A stretch of DNA of 6,689 bases. Source: Porticoccaceae bacterium (GTDB lineage: Bacteria > Pseudomonadota > Gammaproteobacteria > Pseudomonadales > Porticoccaceae). Both the position numbers and the translations under genes were made by a program. The notes under the pieces are model-generated. The model saw only the letters and a program-made list of their open reading frames with translations, made no database searches and had not been told where the DNA came from. Within the stretch, counting starts at the first letter, position 1. The number at the start of each line of letters is the position of its first letter. Location of the stretch: the NCBI GenBank assembly GCA_003448675.1, contig DLXZ01000168.1:1-6689 (forward strand). Direction: 5' to 3'. Positions 1 to 6,688 of this stretch are shown here, piece by piece.

Positions 1-1730
<1,730 letters not shown>

Positions 1731-1759
1731 ATAATCTTCCGTCAGGGAGGAGCATAACA

Positions 1760-2044
1760 ATGCAATGGTTGCTGCTGGGTTTGGTCTTACTGGTGGGCCT
1801 GTTTCAGTATCAATTGTGGTTTGGTGAAAATGGCCTGCGTGAGAAAAATGCACTGGAGTCACGCATCCAGGAACAGGTTGCAGAAAATGAAAGCCTTAAA
1901 GCACGTAACCAGGAACTGGCCACCGCCGTGTCTGGTCTCAAGGATGGTTTCGAAGGTATAGAGGAGCGCGCTCGCCACGACCTTGGCATGGTCCGCGAAG
2001 GCGAGACTTTCTACATGACCGTCGATAAGGAGCGGGAGCATTGA
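1760..2044 (+). CDS. ftsB: Cell division protein FtsB
   Basis: Small bitopic inner-membrane protein that joins FtsL and FtsQ in the divisome and helps activate septal peptidoglycan synthesis by FtsW/FtsI. The 94 residues (E. coli 103) have the family layout: an almost cytoplasm-free N terminus, one membrane helix at about 2-19 followed by FGENGL, a periplasmic heptad-like coiled coil at about 26-62, and the conserved tail EERARHDLGMVREGETFY (68-85). That tail contains the FtsB/DivIC hallmarks and the segment expected to contact FtsQ. The start is supported by GGGAGGAG at 1744-1751 before the ATG at 1760. Eno ends 29 bases upstream and the 3' end overlaps ispD by four bases. This eno-ftsB-ispD order is the standard one. 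Confidence 0.95.
   Translation: MQWLLLGLVLLVGLFQYQLWFGENGLREKNALESRIQEQVAENESLKARNQELATAVSGLKDGFEGIEERARHDLGMVREGETFYMTVDKEREH
2027..2043 (+). promoter_or_regulatory. Ribosome binding site deciding a TTG start for ispD
   Basis: AAGGAG at 2027-2032 lies inside the last codons of ftsB, eight bases before TTG at 2041. There is no ATG or GTG nearby that would keep the conserved N-terminal PAAGTGTRF motif. TTGA overlaps the ftsB stop TGA, a variant of the common ATGA coupling signal. Confidence 0.7.
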
Positions 2045-2772
2045 GTCTTTGGGTGGTGGTCCCGGCAGCGGGTACCGGCACCCGTTTTGGTGGGGAGCAA
2101 GCCAAGCAATATAGCCCCCTGGCCGGCCGGCGGGTAATAGAGCACACTCTGGAGCGTTTACTTAGCCTCGATTGTGAGGCCCTTGTTGTCACGGTTCAGC
2201 CAACCGACCGAGACTGGCCACGCCTTGAAATTTCCCGCCACCCCAAAGTTGAGACCGCCGCTGGCGGTTCGGCGCGGGCTAAATCGGTGTTAAAAGCGCT
2301 GGAGTATCTCGGCGATAAAGCCGATGAACAGGACTGGGTACTGGTTCATGACGTTGTGCGACCTTGCATCATGCCCGCGGATTTACGAATGTTGTGTCAG
2401 GCACTTGCTGGCGATTCGGTGGGCGGCCTGCTGGCAACGCCCGTGGTTGCGACGTTGAAACGTGTCGCCGAAGTTAAAGGCGTGGATGCGGTGGTCGGCC
2501 GGGTGGTGGATAGCCCATCACGGGACGGACTTTGGCAGGCGGCGACGCCCCAGATGTTTCGTTACGGTTTATTGCGTAGCGCCCTTGCCGAGGGAATTGC
2601 AGCGGGGCGGGTAATTACCGATGAAGCCAGCGCCCTTGAGCAGCTTGGATACCAGCCCCTGCTGGTGCGCGGGCGCCCGGACAATATCAAAATCACCTTT
2701 CCGGAAGATTTACCGCTGGCGGCGGCCATCTTGGAAGCCCAGGCCAGTGCGGGGCTGGAGAGAGCGGGATGA
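2041..2772 (+). CDS. ispD: 2-C-methyl-D-erythritol 4-phosphate cytidylyltransferase (somewhat divergent)
   Basis: Third step of the MEP isoprenoid pathway: transfers CMP from CTP to methylerythritol 4-phosphate in the cytoplasm. The 243 residues fit the family (about 225-245). The Rossmann-like nucleotidyltransferase fold shows the CTP loop VVPAAGTGTRF (6-16) with Arg15, Lys22 in AKQY, GGSARAKSV (75-83), the metal-binding Asp104 in VLVHD, Thr138, Arg161 and Thr169 in RDGLWQAATPQ, ITDEASALE (192-200), and Lys217 in DNIKIT. These align with E. coli Arg20, Lys27, Asp106, Thr140, Arg157, Thr165 and Lys213. Four features are off-consensus: VHDVVRP instead of VHDAARP, Lys81 where Asp, Glu or His is usual, Ala137 in place of the Asp of the DT[LM]K motif, and about three extra residues (Ser158-Pro159-Ser160) before Arg161. 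The core catalytic residues remain, so I expect an active enzyme. It overlaps ftsB and ispF by four bases each. Confidence 0.94.
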   Translation: MSLWVVVPAAGTGTRFGGEQAKQYSPLAGRRVIEHTLERLLSLDCEALVVTVQPTDRDWPRLEISRHPKVETAAGGSARAKSVLKALEYLGDKADEQDWVLVHDVVRPCIMPADLRMLCQALAGDSVGGLLATPVVATLKRVAEVKGVDAVVGRVVDSPSRDGLWQAATPQMFRYGLLRSALAEGIAAGRVITDEASALEQLGYQPLLVRGRPDNIKITFPEDLPLAAAILEAQASAGLERAG

Positions 2773-3323
2773 TACGTGTTGGCCAGGGCTACGATGTTCA
2801 TGCTTTTGCCGGTTTGGGTGGCGGGGAATTCGCTGACAGCGCCGCCCCCCATGTCACATTGGGCGGCGTTCAAATCCCTCATCCCAGACCTTTGTTGGCG
2901 CACTCCGATGGCGATGTGCTGGTTCACGCACTGTGTGATGCCCTGCTGGGGGCGGCCGCGCTGGGCGATATCGGACGCCTGTTTCCAGACAGCGATCCCA
3001 ACTACCGAGGCATCTCCAGCTTGGTATTGTTACAAAATGTGGTCGCCAGGCTGGAATCCGCCGGTTGGATACTGTGCAATGCCGATATGACGGTGATCGC
3101 CCAGGCGCCGAAAATTGCACCCCATGCCGAGACCATGATCAAGCAGCTGAGCAAGACTATGGGTTGCGAGCCAGGCCAGCTGAATATCAAGGCGACCACC
3201 TCGGAGGGCCTGGGCGCCGTGGGTCGTGGTGAAGGCATTGCCGTCCAGGCGGTGGTACTAATACAGGATAAAAATGTACAGGATAAAAATGCCCATGCCT
3301 CGTTAAATGGGAATTCTCAATGA
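2769..3323 (+). CDS. ispF: 2-C-methyl-D-erythritol 2,4-cyclodiphosphate synthase with extra loop and tail
   Basis: Fifth MEP-pathway step: cyclises CDP-methylerythritol 2-phosphate to the 2,4-cyclodiphosphate with release of CMP, as a Zn-dependent homotrimer. The zinc ligands are visible as Asp9 and His11 (YDVHAF) and His53 (AHSDGDVLVHAL). Further family motifs are LGDIGRLFPDSDP (65-77), AQAPKIAPH (111-119), NIKATTSEGLG (139-149) with Lys141 and Glu146, and GRGEGIAV (152-159). The length of 184 residues exceeds the usual 157-162. The excess is an insertion of about ten residues after HAF (roughly 14-30, GLGGGEFADSAAPH) and a tail of about 19 residues (166-184) with a duplicated QDKN unit. Ala150 sits where E. 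coli has Phe139, which lines the trimer's central hydrophobic cavity. The start ATGA overlaps the ispD stop, and its own stop overlaps the next gene by four bases. Confidence 0.95.
   Translation: MIRVGQGYDVHAFAGLGGGEFADSAAPHVTLGGVQIPHPRPLLAHSDGDVLVHALCDALLGAAALGDIGRLFPDSDPNYRGISSLVLLQNVVARLESAGWILCNADMTVIAQAPKIAPHAETMIKQLSKTMGCEPGQLNIKATTSEGLGAVGRGEGIAVQAVVLIQDKNVQDKNAHASLNGNSQ
3262..3291 (+). repeat. Perfect 15-bp tandem duplication in the ispF tail
   Basis: TACAGGATAAAAATG occurs at 3262-3276 and again, identically, at 3277-3291 with no spacer. It is in frame and doubles the peptide unit QDKN plus Val or Ala. It lies in an AT-rich end of ispF (22 G/C in 63 bases over 3261-3323, counted by hand). 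Confidence 0.95.
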
Positions 3324-3829
3324 ATGCTGTCATTAAAATACTATTTGCAGTCGCGACGCGACGGGGGCTGATACTGAGCCTTGTCTTCGGTTTAGCCGCT
3401 ACGCCAGTGCTCGCTGAACATGAGCGGGAACGGGACAGAAACCGGGCGTTGAAGCATGCTGTCGCCGAAATCATTCTTTCGGAAGTGCTTTTTGGCGACC
3501 ATGACCGACGGGTGTTGAAAGATTACCTGCGCGGGGAACAATGGACGCCCCCGGGCCAACGGGGCAAAAAACTGCCTCCCGGTCTGCGAAAAAAACTGGA
3601 GCGCGGCGGCGAACTGCCCCCGGGTTGGCAAAAAAAATTACAACGTTGGGAGGTGCTGGATGACGACGTGTATCGTCATTCCCGCCGCTTGCCGGACGCC
3701 GTGCTGGATGATTTATTACACCAGCCAGAAGGCACCAGTATTCGTCGCATAGAGGATCGTGTAGTGCGTATCCTGGATGCCACGCGGACGGTTCTGGACG
3801 TACTTTATCTTGTCGACTACCATCGATGA
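3320..3829 (+). CDS. Exported RcnB/CigR-like protein of unknown function
   Basis: I do not recognise a named gene. The 169-residue protein has an N-terminal signal peptide: Lys6 and Arg14-15, a hydrophobic stretch at about 16-31, and a likely cleavage after VLA (30-32). A charged segment follows (EHERERDRNR). The middle is marked by PPG motifs: TPPGQRGKK (76-84), then two 14-residue units, LPPGLRKKLERGGE (85-98) and LPPGWQKKLQRWEV (99-112). The end is an amphipathic/hydrophobic segment (RVVRILDATRTVLDVLYLVD). The LPPG-x-x-KKL repeats and hydrophobic end resemble the periplasmic RcnB-like and CigR-like families. That similarity is from memory of the motifs and gives no activity. It is not a usual member of this operon. 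The start is coupled to ispF by ATGA, and the truD frame begins inside its 3' end. Confidence 0.82.
   Translation: MNAVIKILFAVATRRGLILSLVFGLAATPVLAEHERERDRNRALKHAVAEIILSEVLFGDHDRRVLKDYLRGEQWTPPGQRGKKLPPGLRKKLERGGELPPGWQKKLQRWEVLDDDVYRHSRRLPDAVLDDLLHQPEGTSIRRIEDRVVRILDATRTVLDVLYLVDYHR
3572..3655 (+). repeat. Two 14-codon LPPG units in the exported protein
   Basis: Residues 85-98 and 99-112 align without gaps as LPPG-x-x-KKL-x-R. At the DNA level both keep a GC-rich PPG core followed by an A-run, but they are clearly diverged, so the duplication is old or maintained by protein selection. Confidence 0.7.
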
Positions 3830-4847
3830 AGCCTCGCTGAGCCTTGACTATAGTCATAGTTGGGGCGCGCCGCTTGGTCAGGCGATGATACGTTTTCAGC
3901 CCGAGGACTTTGTCGTTCATGAACGCTTCGACGACCAACTGTCCGGTGAGGGTGATCACCTCTACCTTCACATTCGCAAACGTAACCAGAATACAGCCTG
4001 GGTGGCCGAAGGGCTGGCGGGGCTGCTGGGCGTGGAGCCTCGGGATGTGGGTTACTGCGGACTCAAGGATAGAAGGGCGCTCACCAGTCAGTGGTTCAGT
4101 GTCCGGGTGCTCGGTCAAAACGCGGATCAACTGGCCACTCAGTGGGCGGCGGGCAAAACCTTGCTGCCGGATTGCCAGTTGCTCGCCTGGTCACGACATC
4201 GGCGTAAATTGCGCCGGGGCGCTCACCAGGGTAACGACTTTGTCATTACATTGCGGCAGTTGAATGTCCCGTATCAGGCTTTTCAAGAGCGGTTGGCAAT
4301 CATCAGGGATCAGGGTGTGCCCAACTATTTCGGTGAGCAACGTTTCGGCAGGCAGGGCGCCAATCTGAGGGAAGCGAATCGTTTGCTGGCGCGAAGTCGT
4401 GCTCGAAATGGCCGTGAGGGCAGAGCTGGTGGAAAGGGGCGCGGTACAGGTGGAAAGGAAGGCCTGTATCTTTCCGCGGCCCGATCCCATTTGTTCAACA
4501 TGGTATTGTCGGCTCGGGTCCGTGATGGCAGCTGGCGGACGCCGGGTCAGGACGAACGGACCGCCACCGGCCCCCTTTGGGGTCGAGGCAGGCCACCCAT
4601 CAATCCCGTGCTACAGCAGTGGGAGCGGGAAATTCTGGCGCCCTATGAAGTCTGGTGTCACGCCCTTGAACACCGAGGCCTCAAACAGGAACGTCGACCA
4701 CTGGTGCTAAACCCGGATGCTTTTACCTGGCATTGGCAGGGTGCCGATATCCAGTTGAACTTTACTTTACCGCCTGGCGCTTACGCCACGGCGGTACTGC
4801 GGGAGCTGGTTTTCACGCGTGGGCCGCACGATGACCCTATGCTATAG
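3777..4847 (+). CDS. truD: tRNA pseudouridine(13) synthase TruD, compact insertion domain
   Basis: Converts U13 of certain tRNAs (tRNA-Glu in E. coli) to pseudouridine, in the cytoplasm. Motifs: QPEDFVVHE (41-49), the catalytic Asp98 in GLKDRRALTSQW (95-106), RHRRKLRRGAHQGNDF (140-155), VPNYFGEQRFG (181-191), YLSAARSHLFN (231-241), TGPLWGRG (264-271), and the C-terminal LPPGAYATAVLREL (331-344). E. coli TruD has 349 residues. The start is uncertain. ATG 3777 gives 356 residues and overlaps the upstream gene by 53 bases; TTG 3810 gives 345. Neither has a clear ribosome site, and no start codon lies between 3810 and the conserved DYSHSWGAPLG. Two oddities: a Gly/Arg/Lys-rich loop at about 205-229, longer than in E. 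coli, and an insertion domain shorter by about 30 residues around 250-262. It is followed by pcm, not by surE. Confidence 0.93.
   Translation: MPRGRFWTYFILSTTIDEASLSLDYSHSWGAPLGQAMIRFQPEDFVVHERFDDQLSGEGDHLYLHIRKRNQNTAWVAEGLAGLLGVEPRDVGYCGLKDRRALTSQWFSVRVLGQNADQLATQWAAGKTLLPDCQLLAWSRHRRKLRRGAHQGNDFVITLRQLNVPYQAFQERLAIIRDQGVPNYFGEQRFGRQGANLREANRLLARSRARNGREGRAGGKGRGTGGKEGLYLSAARSHLFNMVLSARVRDGSWRTPGQDERTATGPLWGRGRPPINPVLQQWEREILAPYEVWCHALEHRGLKQERRPLVLNPDAFTWHWQGADIQLNFTLPPGAYATAVLRELVFTRGPHDDPML
4428..4458 (+). repeat. 21-bp-period direct repeat in the truD Gly-rich loop
   Basis: GGTGGAAAGG at 4428-4437 recurs at 4449-4458, exactly 21 bases (seven codons) later and in frame, encoding Gly-Gly-Lys twice. 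This fits local duplication as the origin of the longer loop. Confidence 0.75.
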
Positions 4848-4877
4848 TTCAGCTCCTGTTTGCGCCGTATTTTGATG

Positions 4878-4895
4878 AGGGGAGAAGCGAGTTTG
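4878..4895 (+). promoter_or_regulatory. Ribosome binding site pointing to a TTG start for pcm
   Basis: AGGGGAG at 4878-4884 is followed after eight bases by TTG at 4893. The other in-frame starts (TTG 4860, ATG 4875, ATG 4917) have weaker or no complementarity upstream, so this site favours 4893. Confidence 0.5.
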
Positions 4896-5558
4896 GTAGA
4901 CCTTGATGGGGTGGGAATGACCTCCCGGCGCACCCGTGAACGCTTGATTCAGCGACTCAAAGACAACGGCATAAAAAATCAGAAAGTGCTCGATGTCATG
5001 CGCGCCACGCCGCGCCATCTGTTTCTTGATGAAGCACTGGCTCATCGCGCCTACGAAGATACCGCCCTGCCCATCGGTCACGCCCAGACGATTTCCCAGC
5101 CCTATATTGTCGCTTTGATGACCGAATTGTTGTTATCCCACGGGCCTCTGAAAAAGGTGCTGGAAGTGGGCACGGGCTCCGGTTACCAGGCGGCGGTGCT
5201 GGCTCAGTTGGTCGATCAGGTCTATACAGTCGAGCGAATCAAGCCACTGCTGGTCAAGGCCAGGGAGCGGTTTCGTCGCCTCGACCTGCGCAACATTACC
5301 TGCGCCTATTCCGATGGCGGTGTGGGTTGGCCACAGCATGCCCCCTACGACGGGATTATCAGTACCGCGGCTCCTGAGCATATCCCCGACGAACTCCTTT
5401 ATCAACTGGCGCCCAACGGTATTCTGGTGATACCCGTGGGTGGTGATGACAGCCAGGAGTTGCGGGTCATCACCCGTGTCGGCGACAGCCAGAATTACGA
5501 AGAAGAGGTGGTGGAAAAAGTGCGTTTTGTGCCTCTTTTGAGTGGCCTGGCTCGCTGA
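4893..5558 (+). CDS. pcm: Protein-L-isoaspartate O-methyltransferase
   Basis: Methylates abnormal L-isoaspartyl residues from S-adenosylmethionine, starting repair of aged proteins in the cytoplasm. From TTG 4893 the protein has 221 residues (P. aeruginosa about 211). It begins [21 protein letters not shown], close to the Pseudomonas start [14 protein letters not shown], which here corresponds to ATG 4917. Motifs: [11 protein letters not shown] (39-49), YEDTALPIG (54-62), the substrate segment [16 protein letters not shown] (65-80), SAM motif [17 protein letters not shown] (91-106), the post-I acidic VERI (113-116), [11 protein letters not shown] (150-160), and IPVGG (180-184) with the C-terminal VRFVPLLSG (210-218). 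All are intact. The open frame extends to TTG 4860; those extra residues (LRRILM and onward) are unlike Pcm. In related genomes surE lies directly upstream and overlaps pcm; here truD ends at 4847. Confidence 0.94.
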   Translation: MVDLDGVGMTSRRTRERLIQRLKDNGIKNQKVLDVMRATPRHLFLDEALAHRAYEDTALPIGHAQTISQPYIVALMTELLLSHGPLKKVLEVGTGSGYQAAVLAQLVDQVYTVERIKPLLVKARERFRRLDLRNITCAYSDGGVGWPQHAPYDGIISTAAPEHIPDELLYQLAPNGILVIPVGGDDSQELRVITRVGDSQNYEEEVVEKVRFVPLLSGLAR

Positions 5559-5569
5559 CCGTCCGGCAG

Positions 5570-6523
5570 GTGCCCGCCTTGGTAAACCTGCGTCACTATC
5601 TCGCTCTGTTCTCGACCGGCGTCGCCATGGGCGCCGCCGACGTGGTTCCCGGTGTTTCCGGCGGCACTATCGCCTTTATTTCGGGTATCTATGAACGGCT
5701 GCTAGCGGCCATCGGGTCGTTTGATCTGACGGCGGCAAGACTACTGTTGGAAAGACGTTTTAAAGCATTCTGGCAACATATCGATGGGGGTTTTCTATTG
5801 GTGCTGTTTAGCGGCATCCTGCTCAGTATCGCTACGTTCGCACGCCTGCTGACCTATATGCTGGCCCATCATCCCCTGCTGGTCTGGGGCTTCTTTTTTG
5901 GCCTGATTGGCGCCTCAATCATATTTATCTGGCGACAGATCAAAACACGGGGTTTGATTTGCTGGCTGCTGCTTTTTGCAGGGGCGGCACTGGTGGTGGC
6001 CAGCGCCTTTACGCCCCAGACCCAGCTATTGTCCGAACAGGGGCCGCAGCCGTTATATATTTTTGCTTCGGGCATGCTGGCCATCTGCGCGATGATTCTG
6101 CCTGGTGTTTCTGGCAGTTTTATCCTGCTGTTGCTGGGGGTGTATCCGGTAATTCTTGAAGCCGTGGTCGAGGTCCGGCTAGCGGTACTGATGACCTTCG
6201 CTGCGGGATGCCTGGTCGGGCTGTTGAGCTTCTCCCGCTTACTGTCATGGCTTCTGCGCAATTATCATAGCGCCACGCTGGCGACATTGACCGGTTTTCT
6301 AGCCGGCTCCCTGGCGGTGGTGTGGCCCTGGCGTCAGTTGGTACAAAGCGAGGCCAGCGGGAGTGGGGGCGCCGCGCGACTGCAATTGTATCTGCCTGCT
6401 GACTATGCCCAGGCGGTCGGCGACTCTCGGTGCCTGGCGGTGCTGGGTGTGATGGTTCTGGGTTTGACTCTGGTTCTGATGCTTGAATATCTTAGTGGTG
6501 GGGTCCGGCGGGAGCGGCTTTAA
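5570..6523 (+). CDS. popT: DUF368 membrane protein, polyprenyl-phosphate translocase (PopT) family
   Basis: Multi-pass inner-membrane protein of 317 residues. DUF368 proteins (named PopT) were shown in 2023 to move undecaprenyl phosphate across the membrane for reuse in wall and O-antigen synthesis; that function is transferred here by family. Evidence: the hallmark ADVVPGVSGGTIAFISGIYE (23-42) near the N terminus, and a second related motif ILPGVSGSFILLLLGVY (176-192) mid-protein, as expected for two pseudo-symmetric halves. Hydrophobic segments lie at about 76-97, 104-121, 128-146, 162-175, 183-200, 205-220, 236-252 and 288-306. The GTG start at 5570 lacks a clear Shine-Dalgarno. TTG 5579, preceded by AGGTG at 5568-5572, would give VNLRHYLALF, closer to typical family starts, so the true start may be nine bases later. 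It lies 11 bases after pcm. Confidence 0.9.
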   Translation: MPALVNLRHYLALFSTGVAMGAADVVPGVSGGTIAFISGIYERLLAAIGSFDLTAARLLLERRFKAFWQHIDGGFLLVLFSGILLSIATFARLLTYMLAHHPLLVWGFFFGLIGASIIFIWRQIKTRGLICWLLLFAGAALVVASAFTPQTQLLSEQGPQPLYIFASGMLAICAMILPGVSGSFILLLLGVYPVILEAVVEVRLAVLMTFAAGCLVGLLSFSRLLSWLLRNYHSATLATLTGFLAGSLAVVWPWRQLVQSEASGSGGAARLQLYLPADYAQAVGDSRCLAVLGVMVLGLTLVLMLEYLSGGVRRERL

Positions 6524-6533
6524 CCCCCGCTCC
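6511..6533. other. GC-rich stem-loop over the popT stop codon
   Basis: GGAGCGG (6511-6517) can pair with CCGCTCC (6527-6533) around a nine-base loop that includes the TAA stop. No T-run follows, so it is not a standard intrinsic terminator. It may be chance, an attenuating structure, or an mRNA-stability element before the lipoprotein gene. Confidence 0.35.
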
Positions 6534-6547
6534 GGGCTGGGTGAGTT

Positions 6548-6688
6548 ATGAAAGTTAGTGTGGCCAATAAGGGGTGTGATAAACGCCTGGGTTTGCTCCT
6601 GCTGCTGACGCTTTATCTGGCGGCCTGTGCCTCTAACCCCGCTCCGATCAGTAGCCGTGCTCAACCGCCCACCCTGCCCCTGTCGTAA
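6548..6688 (+). CDS. Short lipoprotein frame in the nlpD position (46 codons, possibly a broken nlpD)
   Basis: ATG at 6548 opens a frame of 46 residues that ends with TAA at 6686-6688, one base before the window edge. It encodes a lipoprotein signal peptide: Lys2, Lys8, Lys12 and Arg13, a Leu-rich core (LGLLLLLTLY, 14-23), and lipobox LAAC with Cys27. Ala at +2 suggests outer-membrane sorting. A Pro/Ser-rich stretch follows (NPAPISSRAQPP). This is just how NlpD begins (signal, Cys, Pro-rich linker, then LysM and M23 peptidase domains), and nlpD is the expected next gene. The LysM part is not visible, and the stop would prevent reaching it. Either this is a very small lipoprotein, a gene broken by nonsense or frameshift, or there is a base error near the edge. 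The Shine-Dalgarno is weak (GGGTGAG, only two bases from ATG). The gap after popT is 24 bases. Confidence 0.6.
   Translation: MKVSVANKGCDKRLGLLLLLTLYLAACASNPAPISSRAQPPTLPLS

Noticed and set aside
3238..3275. Possible sigma-70 promoter in the AT-rich ispF tail (TTGCCG plus a TAAAAT-like box)
   Set aside because: No pair of boxes has acceptable spacing and match, and the AT-richness alone gives chance -10-like words.
3264..3323. Frameshift or pseudogene of ispF because of the odd C terminus
   Set aside because: All catalytic and zinc-binding residues precede the tail, the frame is continuous, and the stop is coupled to the next gene.
3471..4130. 219-codon antisense frame across the extra gene and truD
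   Set aside because: Both sense frames have clear protein motifs and signals; the antisense product has none, so it is a shadow of codon bias.
4811..4850. Possible promoter at the truD end (TTCACG and TATGCT)
   Set aside because: The spacing is about 21 bases and the -35 match is poor; nothing else supports it.
6511..6533. Rho-independent terminator after popT
   Set aside because: The stem is only seven base pairs and no T-run follows, so it was listed as a stem-loop only.
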